Source: JAFMJV01 sp963814315
GTDB taxonomy: Bacteria > Chloroflexota > Limnocylindria > Limnocylindrales > CSP1-4
Length of the DNA: 64,000 bases
Direction: 5' to 3'
Assembly: GCA_963814315.1 (NCBI GenBank)
Contig: CAWFCG010000003.1
Location: forward strand, 1,346,118-1,410,117
Under the pieces are notes generated by a model. That model did no database searches, was not told where the DNA came from, and saw nothing but the letters and a program-made list of their open reading frames with translations. How positions within the stretch are numbered: the stretch's first letter is position 1; every line of letters starts with the position of its first letter. The translations under genes and the position numbers were made by a program. This document shows, piece by piece, positions 34,317-43,208 of the stretch.

Positions 34317-37061
34317 GTGTCGATGTCCTGCTTCCGCGGCTGTCGGCGCGTGCTCATCACGGCGCTGACCCTCTCCCTGCTGCTTTCCGACGGCCTCGCC
34401 GTCATGCCCGGTCATGCGGAGATGCCCGGGCATGCCGTCGTAGCTGCCAACGATGAGGCCGTGATCGATGAGGCGGCGGACGCAACAGCCTCAGGCGATG
34501 CGCTGATCTGCGCATCCGGGTTCGACCAGGTGGACAACAAGCTGGGCATGTCGCTCCACGGCGTCACGCTGCTTGAGCAGGGGGCCCTCGCGGTCGGCTT
34601 TGCGCGTCACGGCGACGATGATGACTTCGGCCGCCGCACGCCGGCCTCGCTCATCAACAACAACGGGCAATGGACTCGCATCCGCACCAACAGCCCCGGC
34701 CGCGAGGATGGCTTGATGGCCGTCGAGAGCCGCAGTGGCGCCGGCACATGGGCCGTGGGCTGGACCACCATCAGCGGACGGGTGATGCCACTCGCGCTGC
34801 GCTGGACTGGCAGCGACTGGCAGACTGACCGACCGACCACCCGTGGCACCCTCCCCTCGGTCTTCACCGATGTCACGGTCATGGGCGACGGCAGTCCGCT
34901 CGCGGTGGGTTACCGCATGACCGCCAGCGGCAAGCGTCAGCCGATCGCCCTCCGCAAGGACGGCAAACGCTGGAGCAATCTCCCGGTCCGCATCGGACCG
35001 CGCGAATCCATCAGCTTCACGGGCGTCACACCAGACCGACGTGGTGGCTTCTGGGTCGTCGGCCACGGTGGCCCCGGAGCTGAGATCCATCCGATCATCT
35101 ATCGGCGTGAGAACAAGAAGTGGCAACGAGTCTCGGTGCCACGACTCGCTGGCGCGGCTGCGCTGACCGATATCGAGGTCGTGTCCGACCGCGGTGAAGC
35201 CTGGGCGGTGGGCTACCGTGATCACGGCGGCCGCTCAGAACCCTTGGTTCTGCGTTGGAACGGCGAGCGATGGCGTGATGTCAAGGCCCCCGTCTTCGAC
35301 TCCAAGGACGTCCTGTTGACGGCCTTGACGGCCGACCCAGGTGGTGGCGTCTGGGTCGTCGGCGCCGCTTGGGATGACGAACGCAAGAGCTACGAAGCGG
35401 TGGCGGCCTGGTGGGACGGGCAGGGATGGAACCAGTTCGCCGGTCGCGCCGGGGGGACTGAGCTGCACGATGTCGTCGGTGCCCTTGACGACGAGGGCTG
35501 GGCGGTGGGTCGCTCGGGACAGTCGGCACGCGCCACCCGAGTGTGTGCACCCGCACAGGCCGGCATCTTCGGTGGTGCCCTACCCGGTGATGAGGGCGAG
35601 CCACGACCGACGCCCGGACTGACCGCCACCGTCGTCGACGCGGGTGAGGCGGTCCCGGTGATCGCGGAGGCGCCAGCAGTCCCGGTGGTTCCGGCCATCG
35701 CGGCGGCGCCAGCAGTCCCGGTGGTACCGGCCATCGCGGCTGGAGCGGGCATGCCCGGCGAGGCTGGCAACGGCACCGAAGGAACCGGCTCAAGCCTGCA
35801 GTCGGCGCGCAACGCCACCCCAGAGTTCATCCGCAAGGCGACCCGCAAGTCGTCTCGCAAGCCCAGCGCCAAACAGCGGGCGCGCAATAGGCGTGCCGCT
35901 CAGATCAAGGTGGGCTCGCTGCCGGTAGCCAGCGCCGACAAGTCGATCTGGGCGCGAGACGTGGCGCTCAGCAGCGGAGTCTTCGAGGAGACCGGCACCT
36001 ACGGGGCGGTGATCGCGGACTTCGACGCTGACGGGGTGGACGACATCTTCCTCGGTCGGCACGGACGCCGGGGACTCCTGTTGCTCAACCGAGACGGCAG
36101 GTTCGTCGAGAATGAAGCGCTCCCGATGACCTCGATCGACCGCCACGGATGCACCGCAGCCGATGTCGACGGCAGCGGCCTGCCGGACCTTTACTGTGCC
36201 GTCGGCGGCAAGCGCGGCTCCGGCTTCAAGTCCAATGAGCTCTGGCTCGATCCGGGCGGGCCGGATCCGGTCGAGGTCGCCGCCGATCGTGGCCTCTCCG
36301 ACCCCACCGGGCGGGGTCGCCTGGCCACCTTCCTCGCAGCCAAGCGCCAGGACGACACCTACCTGGTGCTGGCCAACTCGCCCACGCGCGTCGATGGCCT
36401 GCCGTCGGTCGGTCGTACGTTCAGCACCAACGGCGACGGCCGTTTCAAGGCCCGGGCGCGTCCCGGGTTCGCCTCCCAGTTGGGCGCGCTAGCGATGCAG
36501 GCCGCCGACCTCGATAATGACGGACGCAAGGACCTGCTGCTGCTAGCCGGCGGACCCCAGGCGCCCGCACAGGGCGGCACACGGCTGTATCGCAACACGC
36601 GTAGTGGCCTCGTGGACGTGACGAAGAAGCTTGGAGTCCAGTCGATCGAATCGGTCGACGCCGAGCTGGTCGATGTCAACAAGGACGGCAAGCTGGACCT
36701 GGTGCAGTTGTCCCCCACCATGTTGCGCGTCAGCGTCATGAAGAAGGGCAAGTTCCGCAAGGTCTACCAGCGCCGGCTGAGCTACGGCACCGCCCTCGCC
36801 AGCGGCGATGCCAACGGGGACGGCAAGAGCGACCTCTACATCGTCCGCAGCAACGGCACACGCAACCAGCCTGACGTGATGCTGCTCAACGGCAACGGCG
36901 GTGCACGCTGGTCATCGGTGCTGATCCCGCAGGCCCTGGGCGGCGATGGCGATGATGCCTACGCCATCGACCATGACGGCAACGGTCTCGACGACTTCCT
37001 CGTGCTCAACGGCCACAACCGCCGTGGCCCGGTACAGCTGATCGCCTTCTACCCGCGCTGA
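34317..37061 (+). CDS. Large secreted protein: N-terminal propeller plus FG-GAP/VCBS repeats
   Basis: 914 residues with a signal peptide (~10-30). Residues ~60-420 hold propeller-like repeats ending GGVWVVGA or AVGYR. An Ala/Pro/Val linker with repeated PAVPVVPAIAA follows (~445-490), then a basic stretch, then from ~545 six or more FG-GAP/VCBS units. Each of these carries a calcium-binding DxDxDGxxD loop: DFDADGVDD, DVDGSGLPD, DLDNDGRKD, DVNKDGKLD, DANGDGKSD, DHDGNGLDD. Such proteins act in adhesion or matrix binding. The start may be GTG 34317 or ATG 34323, and neither has a clear ribosome site. An 18-bp direct repeat lies at the signal-peptide end. Confidence 0.82.
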   Translation: MSMSCFRGCRRVLITALTLSLLLSDGLAVMPGHAEMPGHAVVAANDEAVIDEAADATASGDALICASGFDQVDNKLGMSLHGVTLLEQGALAVGFARHGDDDDFGRRTPASLINNNGQWTRIRTNSPGREDGLMAVESRSGAGTWAVGWTTISGRVMPLALRWTGSDWQTDRPTTRGTLPSVFTDVTVMGDGSPLAVGYRMTASGKRQPIALRKDGKRWSNLPVRIGPRESISFTGVTPDRRGGFWVVGHGGPGAEIHPIIYRRENKKWQRVSVPRLAGAAALTDIEVVSDRGEAWAVGYRDHGGRSEPLVLRWNGERWRDVKAPVFDSKDVLLTALTADPGGGVWVVGAAWDDERKSYEAVAAWWDGQGWNQFAGRAGGTELHDVVGALDDEGWAVGRSGQSARATRVCAPAQAGIFGGALPGDEGEPRPTPGLTATVVDAGEAVPVIAEAPAVPVVPAIAAAPAVPVVPAIAAGAGMPGEAGNGTEGTGSSLQSARNATPEFIRKATRKSSRKPSAKQRARNRRAAQIKVGSLPVASADKSIWARDVALSSGVFEETGTYGAVIADFDADGVDDIFLGRHGRRGLLLLNRDGRFVENEALPMTSIDRHGCTAADVDGSGLPDLYCAVGGKRGSGFKSNELWLDPGGPDPVEVAADRGLSDPTGRGRLATFLAAKRQDDTYLVLANSPTRVDGLPSVGRTFSTNGDGRFKARARPGFASQLGALAMQAADLDNDGRKDLLLLAGGPQAPAQGGTRLYRNTRSGLVDVTKKLGVQSIESVDAELVDVNKDGKLDLVQLSPTMLRVSVMKKGKFRKVYQRRLSYGTALASGDANGDGKSDLYIVRSNGTRNQPDVMLLNGNGGARWSSVLIPQALGGDGDDAYAIDHDGNGLDDFLVLNGHNRRGPVQLIAFYPR
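34404..34439 (+). repeat. 18-bp direct repeat at signal-peptide boundary
   Basis: ATGCCCGGTCATGCGGAG (34404-34421) is followed by ATGCCCGGGCATGCCGTC (34422-34439). It encodes MPGHAE then MPGHAV just after the hydrophobic core of the signal peptide. In-frame units here could vary copy number without breaking the gene. Confidence 0.75.
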
Positions 37062-37067
37062 CGAGCC

Positions 37068-37892
37068 TCACTGGCGCTCGCCTGCCGGACGCCAGTGGCG
37101 CCACCAGGCCGTCGCGACGCCGGCGCTGATGAGGACGACTCCGAGCAGCATCGCGGTGGGGATGCCGAAGAGGGTCCAGTTCCAACCTTCCCGGAAGGAC
37201 TCCAACAGCAGGCGCACGCTGCCGTACCAGATCATCCAGAACGAGGCCAGGTCACCGTCGCGCAGTCGGTCCGTGAAGCGGCGCGCCAGCAGCAACGCGA
37301 TGAGGCCGCCAGTGATGGTGAGGAGCGACTCGTAGAAGAACAACGGGTGGAACCCGGTCGGCTCGAGCGGGTAAGCCGAGCAGGGGTACAGCGCGATACG
37401 ATGGGAGCACTCGATGGTGATGCCCCACGGCGCGGAGGTCGGCGGTCCGTACAGCTCCTGGTTGAAGAAGTTGCCCCAACGCGCGATGCCCTGTGCCAGC
37501 AGCGTGCCGGGCACCACCACGTCCAACGCTCGCCCCAGCGGGATGTCCTTGCCGCGCAGGAAGACCCAGATCCCCACCGTGGCGCCGATGATGCCGCCAT
37601 AGAGGCCCAAGCCGGCGTAGGGTGGCAGGATGACCCGCAACGGGTCAGCGGCATAGGTCGACCACTCACCGAGGACGTGATAGAGCCGAGCCCCCACCAA
37701 GGCGAAGATACCGACCACGACGATGGCGTTGGTCACGAGGGCGGGGTCGTAGCCCTTGCGTCGTGCCTCCGACCGGCTGACGAGGAGCATCACCGCCAGC
37801 GCGACCACATAGCCGATGCCATAGAAGCCGAGCGTGAGCGGCCCCAGTGCGATTCCGGATGGGGGCGTGATGTCGATCAGGGCAAGAGGCAC
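37068..37892 (-). CDS. lgt: Prolipoprotein diacylglyceryl transferase
   Basis: 274 residues, about seven membrane helices. The Lgt signature appears as QGIARWGNFFNQELYGPPT (essential Arg, Asn and Glu), with GARLYHVLGEW and GLGLYGGIIG earlier and HPLFFYESLL later. It attaches diacylglycerol from phosphatidylglycerol to the lipobox Cys of prelipoproteins, at the membrane. The GTG at 37892 gives the family-typical start (PLALIDITPPSGIALGPLTL, in part). No ribosome site is obvious, and further upstream sequence is not family-like. It converges with the FG-GAP gene with 6 bp between them. Confidence 0.92.
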   Translation of the reverse strand: MPLALIDITPPSGIALGPLTLGFYGIGYVVALAVMLLVSRSEARRKGYDPALVTNAIVVVGIFALVGARLYHVLGEWSTYAADPLRVILPPYAGLGLYGGIIGATVGIWVFLRGKDIPLGRALDVVVPGTLLAQGIARWGNFFNQELYGPPTSAPWGITIECSHRIALYPCSAYPLEPTGFHPLFFYESLLTITGGLIALLLARRFTDRLRDGDLASFWMIWYGSVRLLLESFREGWNWTLFGIPTAMLLGVVLISAGVATAWWRHWRPAGERQ

Positions 37893-37939
37893 CGCGCGAG
37901 GATAGCCGTGATCAGCGCGAGGCGATATGCTCGGCGGCG

Positions 37940-38347
37940 ATGATCGAAGCGTGGGGCGTCTGGCTGCTGCTCGTCGGGCTCGCCATCGGCGGTGCCACCA
38001 TGACGGTGCTGCTGGTGCGCTTGCCGCGTCAGGACGATGACATCGACCCACGCGAACGGCAGGGTGAGGCGGCCTGGATCGCCGGCATCATCGAGCGCGA
38101 CGGGGGCATCGCGCCGACCCTGCTCGTGGAGGAGATCCTGGACCTCCACGGCGCCTATCTCCGCGTGCAGCGACCGCCCGTGCCGCCGCCGGGCCGTGCT
38201 TCCATTCCCCCGTCCCTGCCCCCTGGCTACGCACCACCGGCCCCTGGCTACGCGCCACCTCCCCCTGGCTACGCGCCAACGCCTCCTGGCTACGCGCCGC
38301 CGCCAGCGGGTTACGCGCCCCCGCCCCCGCCCGTCACGCGGCAGTGA
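37940..38347 (+). CDS. Small TM protein with PGYAPP repeats
   Basis: 135 residues. One membrane helix (WLLLVGLAIGGATMTVLL, ~7-24), a charged cytoplasmic or helical middle, and a Pro/Gly/Tyr-rich tail of five PGYAPP-type repeats (38215-38320). Such tails are low-complexity and often mediate oligomerisation or wall interaction. It is divergent from lgt. The 3' end overlaps the end of the VIT1-fusion gene by 14 bp. No family is recognised. Confidence 0.6.
   Translation: MIEAWGVWLLLVGLAIGGATMTVLLVRLPRQDDDIDPRERQGEAAWIAGIIERDGGIAPTLLVEEILDLHGAYLRVQRPPVPPPGRASIPPSLPPGYAPPAPGYAPPPPGYAPTPPGYAPPPAGYAPPPPPVTRQ
38215..38330 (+). repeat. 21-bp coding repeats (PGYAPPx)
   Basis: Five near-identical ~21-bp units of the CCTGGCTACGCGCCACCTCC type encode PGYAPPA, PGYAPPP, PGYAPTP, PGYAPPP and AGYAPPP. 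Units are multiples of three, so length change keeps the frame. Confidence 0.85.
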
Positions 38348-39512
38348 CACCGATGATGCTGCCCACGACGTAGGTGACGAGCGCCGCGGCGCCGCCGATG
38401 GAGACCTGGCGGATGCCACTGAAGACCAGGCTACGACCGGTGAGCAGGCTCACCAGGGCACCGACGATGAACAATGCGCCCAGGGCCAGGCCGACCGAGA
38501 TGGCCATCGCCGTCAGGCCGGAGGTGAGGAGGAACGGCGCCAGCGGGATGAGTGCACCCAGGCCGAAAGCGGTGAAGGAATAGGCGGCGGCCCCCCAGGG
38601 TGAGCCCAGCTCATCAGGGTCGAGTCCCAGCTCCTCCCGGATCTTGGTGTCAAGCGCATGCTCGGGATCCTGCATCAGGCGCGAAGCGACCATGTCCGCC
38701 TCCTCTTCGGACAAGCCCTTGGCGCGATACAGCGCGGCCAGCTCCCCGCGTTCTTTCTCAGGCATGAAGCGCAGCTCCTCGCGCTCCAGGTCGATCTGCC
38801 GCTGGAACAGCTCCTTCTGGCTCTGCATGCTGACGTACTCACCGGCGGCCATGCTGAAGGCACCCGCCAGCAGGCCTGCTACGCCCGCCAGCACGATGAT
38901 GTCATTCCCCGTGGCCGCGCCGGCGAACCCCATCACCAGCGCGAGGTTGCTGACCAGGCCGTCATTGATGCCGAAGACGGCTGCTCGCAGGGCGCCACTC
39001 TGGCCCGCGGCCCGGTGCCATGACTCGTCGCGGATGGCGACCTCGGCTGCCGCCGCCGCCTCCGGCGTGGAGGGCTCCACTCCGGGCATGCCCATGTCCA
39101 GACGCTTCCAGATGGCCGCGTGCTCACGCTCGTCGTCCGCGATGGCCTGCATCTCCGGGCCGTCCAGGTTCTCGTAGATCGACAGCTCGTCCCCCTCGAG
39201 TGCCTTGACCATGCCCGAGACCGTCTTGGTGCCGAACAGCCGGGCGATGGCCAGGACCGCGCGTACGCGCCAGCGTGGCCGCACCATGGGTGGCACTTCT
39301 TGGCCGCAGGCGTCGACGCGAGTGGCCCACACGAAGGCGTGCCGGCGTTCGTTGCTGGCGATGGCCGCGAAGGCATCGGCGCGGATGGGGTCCTTCTCCA
39401 TCTCAGCGAGCCGGTCGTACAGCTGCACGGCGTCACGCTCCAGCTTGAGATTGGCGAGGCAGTGCTCCAACTCGGCACGATCGGGCAGGCGGGTCGCAGC
39501 TGGTTCGATCAC
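38334..39512 (-). CDS. Rubrerythrin-like / VIT1 (CCC1) iron-manganese transporter fusion
   Basis: About 392 residues. Residues ~10-150 form a ferritin-like four-helix domain with E/ExxH ligand pairs (LKLERDAVQLYDRLAEME, SNERRHAFVW, DDEREHAAIW). The rest is a VIT1/CCC1 transporter: VFGINDGLVSNLALVMG, MAAGEYVSMQSQKELF, a cytosolic metal-binding loop and three further helices. The fusion probably senses or oxidises Fe(II) and moves Fe or Mn across the membrane. The GTG at 39512 gives a compact N-terminus; starts at 39545 and 39563 are possible. Confidence 0.87.
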   Translation of the reverse strand: MIEPAATRLPDRAELEHCLANLKLERDAVQLYDRLAEMEKDPIRADAFAAIASNERRHAFVWATRVDACGQEVPPMVRPRWRVRAVLAIARLFGTKTVSGMVKALEGDELSIYENLDGPEMQAIADDEREHAAIWKRLDMGMPGVEPSTPEAAAAAEVAIRDESWHRAAGQSGALRAAVFGINDGLVSNLALVMGFAGAATGNDIIVLAGVAGLLAGAFSMAAGEYVSMQSQKELFQRQIDLEREELRFMPEKERGELAALYRAKGLSEEEADMVASRLMQDPEHALDTKIREELGLDPDELGSPWGAAAYSFTAFGLGALIPLAPFLLTSGLTAMAISVGLALGALFIVGALVSLLTGRSLVFSGIRQVSIGGAAALVTYVVGSIIGVTAA

Positions 39513-39575
39513 ACCCCAATCGTATCGACCCGCGGCAGGTCGCATGGGACGCCGCGGCACCACTAGACTGGCAAC

Positions 39576-40565
39576 ATGTTGGTGCCACCCCTGCGCTACC
39601 TCTCAGCGGCCGACGTGCTGGCCGCCCTGCCCGGCATCACCGAGCGCCTGGCACTAGCCGAACGGACCATGACCGCCCTCGTCGCCGATGCCCAGTTGCC
39701 GCCCAAGATCGGTGTCGATCCGACTCCGACCGACTCGTTCTCGCACGCCATGCCCGCCTGGGCGCGCGGGGCGGCAGCCGACGGATCCGATGACCTGCTG
39801 GGCATCAAGTGGGTGGTGGGTTTCCCCGAGAACGCCACGCGGGGGCTGCCGGTGATCTCAGCCACCACCATCCTGAGCGACCCGACCAACGGCCTGCCCA
39901 CCGCCATCCTCGACGCCGGAGGTATCACCGCGCTCCGTACCGCTGCGGTCAGTGGGGTCGCCATCTCACGCTGGGGACCACCATCGTCGGGTGCGATCGC
40001 GGTCATCGGCGCGGGCGTGCAGGCGCGGAGCCACCTGCCCATCGTCGCGCACCTGCAGCCCGGCGCCGACGTGACGCTCTGCGACCTCGACCTGGCGCGT
40101 GCCGACGCTCTGGCCGACGACGCACGCGCTGGCCTCTTCGGGCAGCTCGGCAAAATCCGCACCACGGCGGACCCGATCGCGGCCATCAACGGGGCCGGGC
40201 TGGTGCTGACGTTGGTGTCGTTCGGGCCACGACGCCAGACGATCCCCGACGAGGTCTTCCGCGAGGATGCCAGCGTCATCGCCGTCGACTACGACATGTG
40301 CGTGCCGGCGTCGTTCGCGTCGGGGGCAGAGCTCTTCCTCACCGACGACCGCGAGCAGTTCCTGGCCAACCGCGATGAGACGCAGTTCCTGGGCTACCCC
40401 GAGCCGGGCGCCATGATCGGCGAGGCCATCACGGCCGGCACGCCACGACCGCCGGGACGCGTGCTGGTGTCACACCTGGGCGTCGGGCTGGCCGACGTCG
40501 TCTTCGCGGACGCTATCCTGCGCCTCGCCATCGAACGCGACCTGGGCACCATCCTGAAACGTTGA
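39576..40565 (+). CDS. Ornithine cyclodeaminase / mu-crystallin family protein
   Basis: 329 residues. The N-terminal substrate domain contains LPPKIGVDPTPTDSF. The NAD-binding Rossmann motif is AVIGAGVQARSHLPIV (~140-155), followed by VTLCDLDLARAD. The family includes ornithine cyclodeaminase, alanine dehydrogenase and ketimine reductase, so the amino acid cannot be assigned. The ATG has no ribosome site and may be leaderless. It is divergent from the VIT1-fusion gene. Confidence 0.85.
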   Translation: MLVPPLRYLSAADVLAALPGITERLALAERTMTALVADAQLPPKIGVDPTPTDSFSHAMPAWARGAAADGSDDLLGIKWVVGFPENATRGLPVISATTILSDPTNGLPTAILDAGGITALRTAAVSGVAISRWGPPSSGAIAVIGAGVQARSHLPIVAHLQPGADVTLCDLDLARADALADDARAGLFGQLGKIRTTADPIAAINGAGLVLTLVSFGPRRQTIPDEVFREDASVIAVDYDMCVPASFASGAELFLTDDREQFLANRDETQFLGYPEPGAMIGEAITAGTPRPPGRVLVSHLGVGLADVVFADAILRLAIERDLGTILKR

Positions 40566-40583
40566 CCGACTAACGGTGCACGC

Positions 40584-40934
40584 CTACTCGTTGACGGGAA
40601 TCTCCCCGTCGGGCAGCTCAAGGATGATGTCGTCACCATCGACGTGCACCGGATAGGTCACCAGCGGCAGGTCCGCCGGCGGGTCGAGGGCATCGCCACT
40701 CCCGAGGTCGAAGCGCGAGAGGTGCAGAGCGCAGGTGACCGAATCGGCGGTGAGAAAGCCCTTGTCCAGCTCGAAGTACTCGTGTGAGCACGTGCCCTGC
40801 ATGGCGTAGAGACCGTCCCGGTTGACCAGGAGGATGAGCGTGCCATCGACCTCGACCATCAGCATGGTGCCTTCTTCGAGGTCGGCGACCTTCGCCACCG
40901 GAACGTGGCGGGCGGGACGTATCTCGGGTTCCAT
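40584..40934 (-). CDS. Rieske-type [2Fe-2S] ferredoxin
   Basis: 116 residues. The cluster ligands are visible as CSH in GTCSHEYFELD and CxxH in VTCALHLSRFD. This is the soluble ferredoxin type (NirD or biphenyl-dioxygenase-like), with no membrane helix. In many Actinobacteria a similar protein lies inside the SUF operon; here it follows sufB, sufD and a DUF4203 gene on the same strand, so a link to Fe-S assembly is plausible. The ATG at 40934 starts MEPEIRPARHV; longer upstream frames look non-coding. Confidence 0.85.
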   Translation of the reverse strand: MEPEIRPARHVPVAKVADLEEGTMLMVEVDGTLILLVNRDGLYAMQGTCSHEYFELDKGFLTADSVTCALHLSRFDLGSGDALDPPADLPLVTYPVHVDGDDIILELPDGEIPVNE

Positions 40935-41052
40935 CGACACAATGGTAGCGGCCCCGGCCGCTGCCGGTCCACCACGAGGAACGACCGGTGCTACTCGCAC
41001 CGGCCGTCCTGTTCGTTCTCGAGCAGGGTCGCTCCCCAACCCGAGGCCCCGA

Positions 41053-41754
41053 CTATGCGGGCGCGCCTCCGGAAGGCCCACGACCCTGCAGGCCCGGGTT
41101 CATGTAGGAGTCCTCGCGGATCGCCATGCTCATGTCGGCGATCGTTCGCGTCTGGTAGATGGCCCCGGCGAAGGCCAGTGCGATGCCGAGGATGATGCCG
41201 ATCCATCCCAGGTCCCATTGGCTGTGGATCCCGATGAGGCCACCACCGGCCTGGTTCACCGGGACAAGCCCAAGGGCGAGGGCGAGGCCGGCAAGGGTGG
41301 CAGCGGCCCCGGAGATGGCGGTCGCCACGATGACGAGCACCGCCGGCATGTGCAGCAGGAAGAAGCCAACGGCGAAGATGGCACCGCCGACGAGCGCCAG
41401 GCCGAAGGAGATCCAGCCGTCAGCGTCGAAGCCGATCCACTGCAGCAGCCCGATCGTCAACTGGTAGCCCAACGCTCCACCCAGCAGGATGACCGCCACC
41501 CAGTAGTAGAGATACGAGAGCACCGCGAACAGCAGGCCCAGCAAGAAGCCGAGGACCCATCCGGTCGCGGTGGCCAGGAAGGCGTCTCCGAAGAGGTACG
41601 TCACTCCCTGTGCACCCAGCAGGAAGCCGACGAAGAAGCCCCAGATGGGCAGCAGGATCAGGAAGACCCGGAAACCCCAGAAGGCGAAAGCCAGGCCGAT
41701 GGCCATGGCCAACGCACCCAGCAACAGCCCTTGAAGCGTGATATCGATATCCAT
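41053..41754 (-). CDS. DUF4203 (TMEM198-like) membrane protein
   Basis: 233 residues with about seven tightly spaced membrane helices and Gly-rich turns (GFFVGFLLGAQG, GWVLGFLLGLLFAVLSYLYY, GGAIFAVGFFLLH), as in DUF4203. The C-terminus is a short polar tail. Function unknown. AGGGAG lies 12 bases before the ATG. It sits between sufD and the Rieske gene on the same strand. Confidence 0.8.
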   Translation of the reverse strand: MDIDITLQGLLLGALAMAIGLAFAFWGFRVFLILLPIWGFFVGFLLGAQGVTYLFGDAFLATATGWVLGFLLGLLFAVLSYLYYWVAVILLGGALGYQLTIGLLQWIGFDADGWISFGLALVGGAIFAVGFFLLHMPAVLVIVATAISGAAATLAGLALALGLVPVNQAGGGLIGIHSQWDLGWIGIILGIALAFAGAIYQTRTIADMSMAIREDSYMNPGLQGRGPSGGAPA

Positions 41755-41851
41755 GAAAAGCTCACTCCCTCTGCTGGCACGCGCGACGACACGGTGCCGT
41801 TGGCGACAAGCCTAGCGCGATTGCGCGCGCATGCAAGCGGTTTCTACGCGA

Positions 41852-43208
41852 TTAGGCGGCAGCGTCCCGCGCTGCACCACCCTCGGGCCACTTGCGCTCA
41901 AGCAACGCACGCAAGCGATCCTGCGCGGCCGGCAACGGGATGCGTGCTACGACCGGTTCCAGGAAGCCCATCACGATGGCCTTGCGGGCTTCCTCGCGAG
42001 AGAGCCCGCGGCTCATCAGGTAGAACACCTGCGTCTCGTCGATGGGGCCGACGGAGGAGGAATGCATGGCACGCCGGCAGTCGGGCTGGTCGATCTCCAG
42101 GCTGGGGATGGTGACCGAGCGTGCCGTGCGCTCCAGCAGCATGCTGAACTCACCCAGGAAGCTGTCAGTACCCCGGCCGCTGTGGGGGATGTCGATGAGA
42201 CCCTTGACATAACCGCGCGACGAGCCCGTGTAGACGCCCTTGTTCAGCAGGTCGCTGGTGGTGTCCCGGCCGATGTGGCGGGTGTAGGAGGTCTGGTCGA
42301 ACAGCTGCTTGCCGTCGCCGAAGCCGATCTCCACCTGCTTGACGGTGGCGCCGCGGCCTTCGAGCAGGTTCTCGATGCGGCTGCGCAGGAAGCGACCGCC
42401 CACGTTGGCGAGGGCCCAGTGGAGGGTGGCATCCGCTCCCACCCGCGATTGCCGTGTGGCGAACGTCGCGGTGCCGGGTCCAAAGTCCTGCTCGCCCGCG
42501 AAATCGAGCGTGGCGCCGTCGGCCAGGTCGATCTCCGTGGTCCCCCACCAGATCGAAATCGGCACGCGCGGCGGCCTCAGGGGCGGCCGATGACGAGCCG
42601 ATCTGCTCCTCGTAGACAGAGGCGTGGGCGCCCTCTCCCAACGAGATGATGGTGCGGCTGATGAGCCCGAAGCCCGGCGCACCGGCGCTCCAGCGGAGCA
42701 CGATGGGCGCCTTCAGTTCGACACCAGCGGGCACATGGACCACCAGGCCCAGTGAGTGCAGCGCCCGCGCCACCTGCCCGAAGGCATCGTCCGCCGGCAG
42801 CGAGCCGCCGCCATCGATGAAGTCGCGCACCAGTTCCGGATGCTCGCGGGCGATCTCGTCGAGCGAGGCGATGATGACGCCGCCATCGCGAGCCTCGTCG
42901 GACAGCGCACAGCTCGCGATGGCGCGCTCGTCGACATGTACCAGGGCGGCCGCGCCCTTGGGCAGCTCGGTATCGGAGCGACACTCGGCAGCGCGGGTCG
43001 GCGGGTACGGCTCGACTGCGGCGAAGTCGATGGCGCGCAGGTCGAGGTAGGTCATGAACAGCTGGTTGGGCTCGGCCGGCAGCTGCGCCACCAGTTCGAG
43101 CGCGGCCAGTCGGTCGGCAGTCAGCCAGTCGGGCTCCCGTAGAGCACTCGAGGTGGCTCGGACATGGGTCGATGTGGCCCAGCCCAGGTTCAGCGGGGCG
43201 ACACTCAC
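41852..43208 (-). CDS. sufD: Fe-S cluster assembly protein SufD, frameshifted as read
   Basis: Two overlapping frames together make one SufD. The first runs from the GTG at 43208 through ALHSLGLVVHVPAGVELKAP to YEEQIGSSSAAPEA. The second resumes at TTEIDLADGATLDFAGEQ and ends with QVFYLMSRGLSREEARKAIVMGF and LLERKWPEG. One extra base in the CCCCC at 42542-42546 explains the break; without it the protein is 451 residues, normal for SufD. It is part of the SufBC2D scaffold. The GTG overlaps the sufB stop (GTGA) with GGAGGAA nine bases upstream. It is probably functional in the real genome. Confidence 0.88.
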
